The notes under the pieces: model-generated
Database searches by the model: none
Seen by the model: only the letters and a program-made list of their open reading frames with translations
What the model was told of the DNA's origin: nothing
From: Paenibacillus timonensis
GTDB taxonomy: Bacteria; Bacillota; Bacilli; Paenibacillales; Paenibacillaceae
Direction: 5' to 3'
Assembly: GCF_022427145.1 (NCBI RefSeq)
Contig: NZ_JAKSXN010000036.1
Location: 1-58,271, forward strand
Length of the DNA stretch: 58,271 bases
Position numbers and translations under genes: made by a program
In this document: piece by piece, positions 40,151-49,050 of the stretch
Layout of the letters: each line of letters begins with the position of its first letter
How positions within the stretch are numbered: position 1 is the first letter of the stretch

Positions 40151-40264
40151 TTAGGGAACTACTTTTGTAGCATTCCATGGTTGCCCGTTGAGCACAACTC
40201 TTTTGTAAAGAACCCATATTGAAACCACCATTATCAACAATAGAGGCAAGCCCTGCAGTTGCAT
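40151..40264 (-). CDS. Possible 37-aa single-TM ORF or membrane-protein remnant
   Basis: The minus-strand frame encodes one hydrophobic helix (GLPLLLIMVVSIWVLYKR) and the end VVLNGQPWNATKVVP. It reads like the C-terminus of a small membrane protein. There is no convincing ribosome binding site, and a stop lies in frame ~30 nt upstream of the ATG. The rest of 40265-40465 holds no gene. It is most likely a gene remnant in an AT-rich patch. Confidence 0.25.
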   Translation of the reverse strand: MQLQGLPLLLIMVVSIWVLYKRVVLNGQPWNATKVVP

Positions 40265-40465
40265 ATAACGTGGTATCCGTAAAGTATGCTTTTCCTACAA
40301 AACCCTAGTGACCGTTTCCGAAGTCTTCACCAGGTAGGCTTGCAATAAAAGAAACCCGAAATTGCAGTGAATTTTGAGCGATTTATGAACCGGGAATAGA
40401 CGGCCTCCCCGAAACCATACTAATACCAGCTTTATCCAAACCACATACGATGGAGGCTGGCCGTA

Positions 40466-40945
40466 ATGGAGCAAAAAAGAATGAACTTGCTGATGTTCAG
40501 CGGCGATTACGACAAGGCGATGGCCGGGCTGATTTTGGCGAACAGCGCGTGGGATATCGGCGTGGAGGTGACGATGTTTTTTGCCTTCTGGGGCCTGTTT
40601 CTGGTGCGGGATCCGGAGAAAATGACGCTGGAGGACAAGACGTTGTACGAGAAGCTGATGACCTGGATGACGCCCAAAGGGCCGGACGAGCTGCCGCTCT
40701 CCAAAATGAATTACAGCGGGCTTGGCAAATGGATGCTGAACGAAATGATCGAAGACCAGGAAGCTCCCCGGCTGATCCACTTCCTCAAAGGAGCCCGCAA
40801 GAAAAACATCAAGTTCTACGGCTGCAAGCTGTCGGTGGAGATTATGGGCTTCAAGCCGGAGGAGTTCCTCCCGGAGCTGGAGATCATCGAGGCCCAAACG
40901 TACCTGCGCGACGCGCTGGAATCGGACATCCAGCTGTTTATTTGA
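40466..40945 (+). CDS. DsrE/DsrF/DrsH-like sulfur-relay protein
   Basis: The 159-aa protein belongs to the DsrE-like family (MNLLMFSGDYDKAMAGLILANSAWDIGVEVTMFFAFWG), with the conserved Cys in IKFYGCKLSVEIMGF that can carry persulfide. GGAGG lies 9 nt before the ATG. The next plus-strand gene encodes a class V, cysteine-desulfurase-like enzyme, so sulfur transfer is a reasonable role. However, a terminator separates them. Confidence 0.88.
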   Translation: MEQKRMNLLMFSGDYDKAMAGLILANSAWDIGVEVTMFFAFWGLFLVRDPEKMTLEDKTLYEKLMTWMTPKGPDELPLSKMNYSGLGKWMLNEMIEDQEAPRLIHFLKGARKKNIKFYGCKLSVEIMGFKPEEFLPELEIIEAQTYLRDALESDIQLFI

Positions 40946-40972
40946 AACCGAGGCGGTCTTAAGCAAGCCGCC

Positions 40973-40995
40973 CGTCCCCTTTGTGGACGTTTTTT
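40973..40995 (+). terminator. Terminator of the DsrE-like gene
   Basis: CGTCC (40973-40977) pairs with GGACG (40985-40989), followed by six T. Confidence 0.7.
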
Positions 40996-41082
40996 GAACT
41001 CTCTCCCTTAACCCTGACCCCCCTAGGCGAATACACATAACCTAAAGCGTGATTACAGTTCCTTAACAGGGGGAGACTCGGC

Positions 41083-42573
41083 TTGCTGGAGACAGAAGAA
41101 TTGGAATTCGAGGTTTACCGTGAAAATACGATCGGTTACCGCCACCGATACGTCACGCCGTATGGGACGCAAACGCTGCTGTATGCCGATTGGGCTGCCA
41201 GCGGCCGCCTGTATCGGCCGATCGAAATGAAGCTGACCCGGGAGCTGGGTCCGCTCGCGGGCAATCCCCACACCGCCGCCAGCTTGACCGGCACCGCCAT
41301 GACCGCCGCTTACGAGGAGGCCAAACGGATCGTCAAGCACCACGTCCATGCCGGCCCGAATGACATCCTGTTGTTCGAGGGAACAGGGATGACGGGCGCG
41401 GTGAACAAGCTGCAGCGCCTGCTCGGATTGAAGACCCCCGCCGCTTGGCGGGCGGCCTACCGGGGCGGAATGGCCGGTCGAGAGCGGCCGGTTATTTTCA
41501 TCACGCATATGGAGCATCACTCCAACCACATCTCCTGGGCGGAAACGATCGGCGAGGTCGTTTGCCTCCCGCCAGGGGCCGACGGCCGCGTCGATCCCGG
41601 CCGGCTGGACTTCCTGCTCCGCCGCTACCGGGACCGCCGTGTCAAAATCGGCGCGTTTACCGCCTGTTCCAATGTGACCGGCTTCGTTACGCCGGTTCGC
41701 CAACTTGCGCGGGTGATGCATCAGCATGGCGGCATTTGCGTGATTGATTTTTCCGCCAGCGCGCCGTACGCGCCGATCGACATGCACCCGCCGGGAGCGC
41801 CGGAGGAGCGGCTCGACGCCCTCCTCTTCTCCCCGCATAAGTTCCTGGGCGGCCCCGGCACGGGCGGGGTGCTGGTAATGGATGCGGGGCTAGGCGCAGG
41901 GGCGTCGCCGGACCGCCCGGGAGGCGGCACGGTGTCCTGGACCAGCCCCTGGGGCGAAGTCCAGTACCTGGCCGACGCCGAATCGCGGGAGGATGGCGGC
42001 ACGCCGGGGGTGATGCAGGCGTCCCGTACCGCGTTATGCCTGCGGCTCAAGGAGCAGATGGGCGTCGGCCGCCTGCTGCGCCGGGAACGGGCGCTGACGG
42101 ACCGGCTGCTGACGGAGCTTGAAGCCGTCCCGGGCCTGAACATCCTGGGCGGACATAGCCGCGAGCGTCTCGGGATCGTCTCGTTCACCTTGGAGCCGGT
42201 CCATTATAACCTGGCCGTAAAGCTGCTGAACGACCGCTTCGGCATCCAGGCACGCGGCGGTTGCTCCTGCGCGGGAACGTACGGCCATTATCTGCTTGGC
42301 ATCGATCGGGCCGCCTCGCAGCGGATCGCCCGCCGGATCGCCGGCGGTGACTACGCCGCGAAGCCCGGTTGGGTGCGGATCTCCCTGCATCCGATGATGA
42401 CGGCCGGCGAGGTCGCCTATATGGGATACGCGCTTCGTCAGGTGGCCGCCCATGGTCGAGATTGGGCCGGGGATTATACCTACGATCCGCGAACCAATGA
42501 GTGGAAACATCGGCGAGGAGAACCCCGGATCAACCTGGACGAATGGTTTCGCTTGCCAGGGGCTTCAACGTAA
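41083..42573 (+). CDS. Class V aminotransferase, cysteine desulfurase-like
   Basis: The 496-aa PLP-dependent fold-type-I enzyme has the Schiff-base Lys in LFSPHKFLGGPGTGG and the Asp in CVIDFSASAPYAPIDM. Its candidate persulfide Cys is in ARGGCSCAGTYGHYLLG. It shares the SufS/CsdA layout but is ~90 residues longer, with an extra C-terminal domain (WAGDYTYDPRTNEWKHRRGE). The TTG at 41083 has GGGGGAG 7 nt upstream. The actual reaction (desulfurase or another class V lyase) is unproven. Confidence 0.85.
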   Translation: MLETEELEFEVYRENTIGYRHRYVTPYGTQTLLYADWAASGRLYRPIEMKLTRELGPLAGNPHTAASLTGTAMTAAYEEAKRIVKHHVHAGPNDILLFEGTGMTGAVNKLQRLLGLKTPAAWRAAYRGGMAGRERPVIFITHMEHHSNHISWAETIGEVVCLPPGADGRVDPGRLDFLLRRYRDRRVKIGAFTACSNVTGFVTPVRQLARVMHQHGGICVIDFSASAPYAPIDMHPPGAPEERLDALLFSPHKFLGGPGTGGVLVMDAGLGAGASPDRPGGGTVSWTSPWGEVQYLADAESREDGGTPGVMQASRTALCLRLKEQMGVGRLLRRERALTDRLLTELEAVPGLNILGGHSRERLGIVSFTLEPVHYNLAVKLLNDRFGIQARGGCSCAGTYGHYLLGIDRAASQRIARRIAGGDYAAKPGWVRISLHPMMTAGEVAYMGYALRQVAAHGRDWAGDYTYDPRTNEWKHRRGEPRINLDEWFRLPGAST

Positions 42574-42650
42574 CCCGGTCTTCCTCCGTTGTTCACCCAT
42601 TTCCGCTATGGCACGCAGCTTCCGGGAAAAAGGTTACTTCCGACGAAGAG

Positions 42651-43610
42651 CTACCGAGACGGTTTAGCAGGGAGGACCGCCGCTTCCGGGTCGGAGCCGG
42701 CCGTATCCCGCTGGGGCTTGGCTTTTTGTCCGGCGCCGCGCGAGCCGCTTCGGTTCGCCAGATACACCCCGCCGAGGATGAACACCAGCCCGGCCAGCAA
42801 GCGCCAGCTCACCGGCTCGTTCAGCAGCGTGAATCCCCAAAGAATCGCGCTGGCCGGCACGAGATACGTCACGGTGGTGGCGAATTGCGGGGTTCCTTTT
42901 TGCACCATGAAATAGAACAAAATATAGGCTACCCCCGAGCCAAACACGCCTAGCCCGATCACCGCACCCAGCGTGGGAAGCGAAGCCAGCGGGGCCAGTG
43001 AGTCCCTTTCGACGGTCAGCGCCATAAGTCCGCTGCCGGCCATCGCGCTAATCAAGGTGCCGAAGGTCACCTGATACATGGATAACCCTCCGGATAACCG
43101 CTTAGACAGGTGCGTGCCGACGGCATAACAGAGCGTGGCCGCCAGCATGCAGGCGAATCCAAGCAAATCCACTGAGGCGAGCGAAGTCGGGCTGACGCCG
43201 ACAAGCACGAGCAGACCAAGAAAGGCGATCCCCATCCCCGCCCACTGCATGCGGCTCGTAGCGACGCGGAAGAATACGACGCCGACCACCAGCGTCCAGA
43301 GCGGGGTCGTCGCGTTGAGCACCGACGCCAGGCTGCTTGTCAGCCGCGTCTCGCTGAAGCCGATCAACGCCCACGGAATCGCTGTGTTGATCAGCGCCAT
43401 GATGACCATCGCCACCCAAGGGATCGAACGGAATCCAAACGGCTTGCGCAGGACGAGCATCACGCCCGTAATCGTCGCCAGACCGAAGGCGGAACGCAGG
43501 AACGCCACCGTCCAGGGCCCGAAGTCGGGCAGCAGGATTTTGATGAAGAAAAACGAACCGCCCCAAATCAAACTGAGCAAAATTAAGGCAAAATACAGCG
43601 AACGTCCCAC
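42651..43610 (-). CDS. EamA (DMT) family transporter
   Basis: The 319-aa, ten-TM drug/metabolite transporter has two EamA repeats (LIWGGSFFFIKILLPDFGPWTVAFLR; LLGFACMLAATLCYAVGTHLSKRL), followed by a charged C-terminal tail. It likely exports a metabolite or amino acid. GTG at 43610 has AAGGG 7 nt upstream. It is convergent with the class V gene, and I see no clear terminator in the 77-bp gap. Confidence 0.9.
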   Translation of the reverse strand: MGRSLYFALILLSLIWGGSFFFIKILLPDFGPWTVAFLRSAFGLATITGVMLVLRKPFGFRSIPWVAMVIMALINTAIPWALIGFSETRLTSSLASVLNATTPLWTLVVGVVFFRVATSRMQWAGMGIAFLGLLVLVGVSPTSLASVDLLGFACMLAATLCYAVGTHLSKRLSGGLSMYQVTFGTLISAMAGSGLMALTVERDSLAPLASLPTLGAVIGLGVFGSGVAYILFYFMVQKGTPQFATTVTYLVPASAILWGFTLLNEPVSWRLLAGLVFILGGVYLANRSGSRGAGQKAKPQRDTAGSDPEAAVLPAKPSR

Positions 43611-43740
43611 TCTTATCCCTTCTTTCTAGGTACTAACCGGCATATTTAATAACGAAACCGGATCACTAATGATCTTGATTGTATCACGGGGATGCCTCGA
43701 TCTTCATCGAAGTATGCCTGTTCATGACGAGGAGGTACGG

Positions 43741-44787
43741 ATGAAAGTCGGAGAAGCTCGAAAGGCAGCCGCCAAGTGGGTCTCCCAACACGCCAGCCGG
43801 GAAGCCGGCTTCCTGGGAGCTTATTTCAGCGGTTCAACGGTAGGATTACCGGAGGAAGCGGAGCTGCCGGAGAGCTCCGACATCGACCTCATCATCGTAA
43901 CCAGATTGGCGGAACCTCCGGCAAAACGGGGGAAATTCCGTTTTGAACAGGCGTTGCTCGAAGCGACCTCCCTCTCATGGAACCAACTGGCAACCGCTGA
44001 ATCCGTATTATCGGATTACCATCTGGCCGGAAGCTTCCGGACGGATACGATCATCGCCGATCCGACGGGTCAGCTGCGCCGGCTGCAGGCCGAAGTGGCC
44101 CCCCGCTTTGCCGAACGGCCTTGGGTCCTGCGGCGCTGCAAGCATGCGCTGGACCGGATCGAACGCGGTCTGCGCAGTATCGGTCCCGATGCGCCGCGGC
44201 CAGATCAGGTCTTGGGATGGTTGTTCCCGACCGGGGTTACGACCCATGTCCTGCTGACTGCCGCCCTTCGCAATCCCACCGTACGGCTTCGCTACCTGGC
44301 GGCCCGCGAGGTGCTCGAGGCATATGGGCATAGCGATAAATATGCCGAACTGCTGCGGCTCCTTGGCTGCGCGCAGCTCACTACCCGGCAGGCGATGTCG
44401 CATCTGGAGGCGCTGGAGCGTACGTTTGATGCCGCTGCAGCACGAGCCGTCACGCCGTTCCCCTTCTCGAGCGACATCACTCCTGACGCGCGTCCGGTCG
44501 CCATCGACGGCAGCCGCGAGCTGATTCGGAACGGGTGCCACCAAGAGGCGGTCTTTTGGATTGCCGCCACGTTTGCGCGCTGCCACAAGGTTCTGGCGGC
44601 CGACGCCCCGGAGGCCGGGGAGCGGCTCGCCCCTGACTTTCATGCCTTGCTGACCGACCTTGGCGTCGGGACGACCGCGGCATTGTTGAACCGGGCCGAC
44701 GAGGTGCTTCGTTATCTGCCACGCCTCATGTCGGCTGCGCAAGCCATCTTGGACGCCAACCCGGACGTGAAACCCGGGTCGGCTTGA
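43741..44787 (+). CDS. Nucleotidyltransferase-fold protein
   Basis: The 348-aa protein has an N-terminal minimal NTase motif, GAYFSGSTVGLPEEAELPESSDIDLIIV: the GS helix and the DxD metal-binding pair. The helical C-terminal two-thirds resemble aminoglycoside-nucleotidyltransferase-like proteins. ATG at 43741 follows GAGGAGG. It may nucleotidylate a small molecule; resistance cannot be claimed from sequence. Confidence 0.8.
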   Translation: MKVGEARKAAAKWVSQHASREAGFLGAYFSGSTVGLPEEAELPESSDIDLIIVTRLAEPPAKRGKFRFEQALLEATSLSWNQLATAESVLSDYHLAGSFRTDTIIADPTGQLRRLQAEVAPRFAERPWVLRRCKHALDRIERGLRSIGPDAPRPDQVLGWLFPTGVTTHVLLTAALRNPTVRLRYLAAREVLEAYGHSDKYAELLRLLGCAQLTTRQAMSHLEALERTFDAAAARAVTPFPFSSDITPDARPVAIDGSRELIRNGCHQEAVFWIAATFARCHKVLAADAPEAGERLAPDFHALLTDLGVGTTAALLNRADEVLRYLPRLMSAAQAILDANPDVKPGSA

Positions 44788-44810
44788 CCCGTCAGGCCCG
44801 CCGTATCGGC

Positions 44811-44848
44811 AAAAGCCCCCAATCACAAGGTACGGTGGAATGGGGGCT
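44811..44848. terminator. Terminator between the NTase gene and the agmatine operon
   Basis: AAAAGCCCCCA (44811-44821) pairs with TGGGGGCT (44841-44848). On the minus strand the stem is followed by TTTT, so it chiefly ends the putrescine operon. Confidence 0.75.
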
Positions 44849-44873
44849 ATACGATCTGGCGTTGCCTATGCGG

Positions 44874-45752
44874 TTAGTCGATGCGAAGCTCACCGTCGTA
44901 AGAGGTAATGATCTTGTACAGATCCGGACGGCGGTCGCGGAAAATGCCCCACTCGATGCGCTGGATCTCCATCTGGTCAAGGTCAAATTCCGCTACGAGC
45001 ACGGTCTCTTCCGTACGGTCCGCTTCCGCGACCTTGTTGCCTTGCGGCCCGGCGATGAAGGACGAGCCGTAGAACGTGATGCTCGAATCTTCGTCGGTTT
45101 CCGTGCCGACGCGGTTCGAAGCGATGACCGGCACCAGGTTGGAAGCAGCATGCCCCAGCATGCACATCTGCCAGTGATCCTTGGAGTCGATCGAGCCGTC
45201 CTGCGGTTCGGAACCGATCGCCGTCGGATAGAACAGCAGCTCGGCGCCCATCAGCGCCATGCAGCGGGCCGCTTCCGGGTACCACTGGTCCCAGCAAACG
45301 CCAACGCCGATTTTGGCGTAACGCGTCTTCCACACTTTAAACCCGGTGTCGCCCGGATTAAAATAAAACTTCTCTTCATACCCCGGCCCGTCCGGGATAT
45401 GGCTCTTGCGGTAACGGCCCAGCACTTCGCCGTCCGCATCGATGACCGCCAGCGAGTTGTAGCGGGCGTTGTTCTTTTTCTCGTAGAAGCTGATCGGCAG
45501 GACCACTTCCAATTCCTTCGCCACCTTGCGGAAATGCTGGATGGCCGCGTTCTCCTCAAGCTCGGTCGCGTAGACGTAGTAGTCGGACTTTTCTTTTTGG
45601 CAGAAATAAGGGGTTTCGAACAGCTCCTGCAGCAAAATAATCTGCGCTCCCTGCCGGGCTGCTTCCCGAACCAGCCGATCCGCCTTCGCGATGTTTTCTT
45701 CTTTATTGGACGAGCAGCTCATTTGCGTCGCCGCTACTTTTACGTTTCTCAT
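44874..45752 (-). CDS. aguB: N-carbamoylputrescine amidase
   Basis: The 292-aa nitrilase-superfamily enzyme has the Glu-Lys-Cys triad in LQELFETPYFC (Glu43), RKSHIPDG and GVCWDQWYPEAAR. It hydrolyses N-carbamoylputrescine to putrescine, CO2 and ammonia. It lies 29 nt downstream of the agmatine deiminase gene, the preceding step. The Shine-Dalgarno (GGGGG) is ~13 nt from the ATG, so coupling to the upstream gene may help initiation. Confidence 0.96.
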   Translation of the reverse strand: MRNVKVAATQMSCSSNKEENIAKADRLVREAARQGAQIILLQELFETPYFCQKEKSDYYVYATELEENAAIQHFRKVAKELEVVLPISFYEKKNNARYNSLAVIDADGEVLGRYRKSHIPDGPGYEEKFYFNPGDTGFKVWKTRYAKIGVGVCWDQWYPEAARCMALMGAELLFYPTAIGSEPQDGSIDSKDHWQMCMLGHAASNLVPVIASNRVGTETDEDSSITFYGSSFIAGPQGNKVAEADRTEETVLVAEFDLDQMEIQRIEWGIFRDRRPDLYKIITSYDGELRID

Positions 45753-45781
45753 GTCGTTGGTCGAACCCCCTTCATTATCGT

Positions 45782-46825
45782 TTATGGGCGTCTAGCCGCC
45801 ATTTGCTGCGTCGTGCAGTGTACGTTGCCGCCTTCGCGGATGATGGCCATGCCGTCGACGGTGCGGATTTTGCGATCCGGGAACGCCTCGCTCAGCACTT
45901 GAACGGCCTGACGGTCGGTTTCCGCCGCAACACCGCCAAAGACCGGTAAAATGATGCCGCCGTTGACAAAATAAAAGTTCAAATAGCTGAGCGTCAACCG
46001 GCTGTCCTCGTAGAACGCCTGCGGCGGCTGCGGGATCGGAATGATCTCCAGCTTGCGGCCTTGGGCATCCGTCGCTTCGCTAAGGATCGCGATATTTTCC
46101 TGCGTAATGGCATAGTTCTCGTCGCTTGGATCGTCGCACACCTGCAGGATCACCTTGCCCGGCGCCGCGAAGCAAGCCACGTTGTCGACGTGTCCGTCCG
46201 TTTCGTCCCCGCTTAAGCCCCGTTTCAGCCAGATGATTTGGTCGACGTTCGTAAAGTTCTTGACCGCGGCCTCAATCTCTTCCCGGCTCATGTGCGGGTT
46301 GCGGTTCTTGTTCAGCAGGCACTCCTCGGTAGTCAGCAGCGTGCCTTCTCCGTCCGTATGGATGGAGCCGCCCTCCAGCACCAATGGCGCGTCAAAGCGT
46401 CTGACCTTCATGGCTTCGAGGATTTGCAGCGCCACCGCATCATCCAGATCCCACGGCGAATATTTCCCGCCCCAGGCGTTAAAGCCCCAGTTGACCCCGG
46501 CCAGATCGCCTTCTGGGTTGACCAGGAACGTGGGTCCATTGTCCCGCAGCCAGGCGTCGTTATGCTCGATCGGCAAAAAAGTAATGCGGCCCGTGTTCGG
46601 GTCCTGCTCGAAGCGGGCCTTCACTTTTGGCAAATCGTCCGGATTCACGACGACGGTGATCGGTTCAAACTCGGCAATCGCCGTTATGAATTCGGCATAC
46701 CCGTCGCATACCTCGGCATACCGGTCAGGATAAACCATGGACTCCTGGACGGGCCAGGAGATGAAAGTACGCTCATGCGCCGCCCATTCGGCCGGCATTT
46801 TATAGTTTAAGTCTTTCGGATACAT
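45782..46825 (-). CDS. aguA: Agmatine deiminase
   Basis: The ~347-aa PPADI-family enzyme turns agmatine into N-carbamoylputrescine. Guanidine-handling motifs are HNDAWLRDNGPTF, LVLEGGSIHTDGEGTLLTTEECLLN and DETDGHVDN, and the catalytic Cys is in GGNVHCTTQQ near the C-terminus. ATG at 46825 has GGGGGAA 5-6 nt upstream and is preferred to 46843. With aguB it forms an agmatine-to-putrescine pathway; arginine decarboxylase is not in the window. Confidence 0.96.
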   Translation of the reverse strand: MYPKDLNYKMPAEWAAHERTFISWPVQESMVYPDRYAEVCDGYAEFITAIAEFEPITVVVNPDDLPKVKARFEQDPNTGRITFLPIEHNDAWLRDNGPTFLVNPEGDLAGVNWGFNAWGGKYSPWDLDDAVALQILEAMKVRRFDAPLVLEGGSIHTDGEGTLLTTEECLLNKNRNPHMSREEIEAAVKNFTNVDQIIWLKRGLSGDETDGHVDNVACFAAPGKVILQVCDDPSDENYAITQENIAILSEATDAQGRKLEIIPIPQPPQAFYEDSRLTLSYLNFYFVNGGIILPVFGGVAAETDRQAVQVLSEAFPDRKIRTVDGMAIIREGGNVHCTTQQMAARRP

Positions 46826-47062
46826 CGTTTCCCCCACACCCATAATTATTATCGTTTCAAGCTAAATCCGGAACCGCCTCTCTTGCTTTAGCGTGGATAA
46901 GAAGCGCTGCGGCAAGCGTTAGGCTCGCGGGCAACCCCGGATTTCTAGCGCGTTCACCCAATTTACCATGATATCATATAACAAATCTCCCTCGCCTACA
47001 ATGGAAGTCTTGACCGGAAAATCGATGCCTGATTTTCGGCGGCACCGCTTGGTCGCAAACGA

Positions 47063-47068
47063 TATAAT
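47063..47068 (+). promoter_or_regulatory. Candidate -10 element of the ada operon
   Basis: TATAAT lies 40 bp before the ada start codon, but no good -35 is present at 16-18 bp. A weak -35 would fit a gene activated by methylated Ada. The rest of 46826-47107 holds no gene. Confidence 0.35.
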
Positions 47069-47107
47069 AAGGACACAAAGATGAATGCCAAGGAGGGCCC
47101 GGCCTGA

Positions 47108-48187
47108 ATGATTCCCGCCGAACGGAAAGAAGTGTACTATCAAGCTTTACTGGAAAAAAACACGGAGTACGAAGGGGTATTTTACGTCGGCGTCAAAACG
47201 ACCGGCGTCTTCTGCCGCCCGACGTGCCCGGCGCGAAAGCTGAAATTCGAAAACTGCGAATTTTACGAGACGGCCAAGGAAGCGCTGCTCGCCTCGTACC
47301 GGCCATGTCAACGCTGCCGTCCTTTATCCCATCCGAACCGCGTGTCCGATTTGGTCCGCCAACTGGTGGAAGCGGTGGAAGCCAATCCCGAGAAGCGCTG
47401 GAGAGACGAAGACTTCCGGCAGCTGTCCGTCGATGCGTCCACGGCGCGCCGCCAATTCAAGAAACGCTTCGGCATGACCTTCGTGGAATACGCCCGCGCC
47501 CGGCGCATGGGTCTGGCGCTCGGGAACATCCGCTCCGGCCGGCCGGTCATCGACGCCCAGCTCTCCACGGGGTACGAGTCGAGCAGCGGATTCCGGGATG
47601 CCTTCTCCCGGATTATGGGGGCTGCACCGACCCGCCTGGAGGAGAGCCAGGTACTGCGGGCGACGTGGATCGACACGCCGCTGGGGCCGATGATCGCGAT
47701 CGCCGATGAGGAAGCGTTGTACCTGCTCGAGTTCGTCGACCGCCGCGGTCTTGAGCGCGAGGTGGAACGGCTTCGCCTGCGGACGAAATCCGCGATCATC
47801 CCGGGAGTGACCGGTCCCATCCGCTCGATCGAGCGGGAGCTCGCCCTGTACTTCGACGGGCGGCTGACCGAGTTCGTCACCCCGCTGCGCCTGCTCGGCA
47901 CGCCGTTTCAGCAGCAGGTATGGGCCCGACTGCGGCAAATCCCCCCAGGGGAGACGCGCTCGTATGCCGAGCTGGCCGCCGAGGTTGGCCGACCGACCGC
48001 TTTCCGTGCCGTCGCCCAGGCCAACGGAGCCAATCAGCTCGCCCTCGTCATCCCCTGCCACCGCGTCATCAACGCGAATGGCGATCTTGGGGGCTATGGC
48101 GGCGGATTGTCGCGCAAAAGCTGGCTGCTGAAGCACGAGAAACAAGAAGGAGGAGCCTACGATGCCTATTCGAACCAAGCAAATTGA
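47108..48187 (+). CDS. ada: Ada: bifunctional methylphosphotriester/O6-methylguanine methyltransferase and AraC-type activator
   Basis: The 359-aa protein has residues 1-75 forming the Ada zinc domain with ligands Cys36, Cys40, Cys67 and Cys70 (FCRPTC...CQRC). Residues ~80-180 form the AraC-type DNA-binding module (TARRQFKKRFGMTFVEYARARRMG). The C-terminal methyltransferase has the acceptor Cys in IPCHRVI. It repairs alkylated DNA and, once methylated on the N-domain, activates the adaptive response. Full-length fusion as in E. coli, whereas B. subtilis splits it into AdaA and AdaB. It overlaps the next gene by 26 nt. Confidence 0.96.
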   Translation: MIPAERKEVYYQALLEKNTEYEGVFYVGVKTTGVFCRPTCPARKLKFENCEFYETAKEALLASYRPCQRCRPLSHPNRVSDLVRQLVEAVEANPEKRWRDEDFRQLSVDASTARRQFKKRFGMTFVEYARARRMGLALGNIRSGRPVIDAQLSTGYESSSGFRDAFSRIMGAAPTRLEESQVLRATWIDTPLGPMIAIADEEALYLLEFVDRRGLEREVERLRLRTKSAIIPGVTGPIRSIERELALYFDGRLTEFVTPLRLLGTPFQQQVWARLRQIPPGETRSYAELAAEVGRPTAFRAVAQANGANQLALVIPCHRVINANGDLGGYGGGLSRKSWLLKHEKQEGGAYDAYSNQAN

Positions 48188-48953
48188 ACAAGCCCGCGCT
48201 CTGGCAGAACTGCATGTCCCTGGTGAACCGCTGGTGTTATTTAACGTATGGGATGCCGGAAGCGCCTTGGCGATGAAGGAAGCCGGAGCCGAGGCGATCG
48301 CGACGGGAAGCTGGTCCGTTGCCGCCGCCCATGGCTACGAGGACGGCGAACAGCTGCCGTTCGAGCTGGTGCTGGCCAATCTGGAGCGCATCGTCCGGGC
48401 GATCCCCGACCTCCCGGTAACGATCGATATCGAGAGCGGCTACGGGCCTAGTGCGGTTGAGGTTCGCAAACACGTTCGCCAAATCGTTGAAGCCGGAGCC
48501 GTCGGCATCAATATCGAAGATCAACAAATCGGCGGAGAAGGTCTGTACGCCGTGGAGGAGCAAAGCCGGAGGATTGCCGCGGCCCGCGAAGCCGCGGAGG
48601 ACGCCGGCGTGCCTTTATTCCTCAACGCGCGCTGTGACGTGTTCTTTCATACCGATTCCGCCGAGCATGGGAATACGCAGATGGACGAGGCGATCCGGCG
48701 CGCCCATGCTTATGCCGAAGCCGGAGCCAACGGTTTGTTCGTGCCGGGCCTGAGCGACCTGCGATTGATCGAGGCTTTGTGCCAATCGTCCCCGCTTCCG
48801 GTCAACATCATGGTTGGCGGCGCGTCCTCGCCTTCGCAACGCGAGTTGGCGAAGGCAGGCGTGGCCCGCGTCAGTTACGGGCCCCATCCATACTTGCAGA
48901 TGATGACCGCCTTGAAAGAAGCCGGGCGCAAGGCGCTGCAGAAGGACCACTAA
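48162..48953 (+). CDS. Isocitrate lyase/PEP mutase family protein
   Basis: The 263-aa TIM-barrel enzyme of the ICL/PEPM superfamily has metal/substrate motifs DIESGYG (~87-93), GINIEDQ and LNARCDVFF. The superfamily includes oxaloacetate decarboxylase, methylisocitrate lyase and PEP mutase; the exact reaction is unknown. AAGGAGGAG precedes the ATG, and the gene overlaps the end of ada by 26 nt, so it is translated from the same mRNA. Its link to alkylation repair is unexplained. Confidence 0.88.
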   Translation: MPIRTKQIEQARALAELHVPGEPLVLFNVWDAGSALAMKEAGAEAIATGSWSVAAAHGYEDGEQLPFELVLANLERIVRAIPDLPVTIDIESGYGPSAVEVRKHVRQIVEAGAVGINIEDQQIGGEGLYAVEEQSRRIAAAREAAEDAGVPLFLNARCDVFFHTDSAEHGNTQMDEAIRRAHAYAEAGANGLFVPGLSDLRLIEALCQSSPLPVNIMVGGASSPSQRELAKAGVARVSYGPHPYLQMMTALKEAGRKALQKDH

Positions 48954-49050
48954 AGCAGCATAGCGGCTCAGCCTTATTTGAGCCTCCCGGTCCCTTATCC
49001 CTTGCCGATCTCCGAACTTGGCATAGGGTAGTCTAAAAGGAGAGGGTCCC

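Noticed and set aside
44784..45902. Long plus-strand ORF (372 codons) opposite the agmatine genes
   Set aside because: It is a shadow of aguB and aguA: the minus strand has intact catalytic motifs, while this frame has no ribosome binding site and an Arg/His/Phe-rich composition typical of antisense GC-rich frames.
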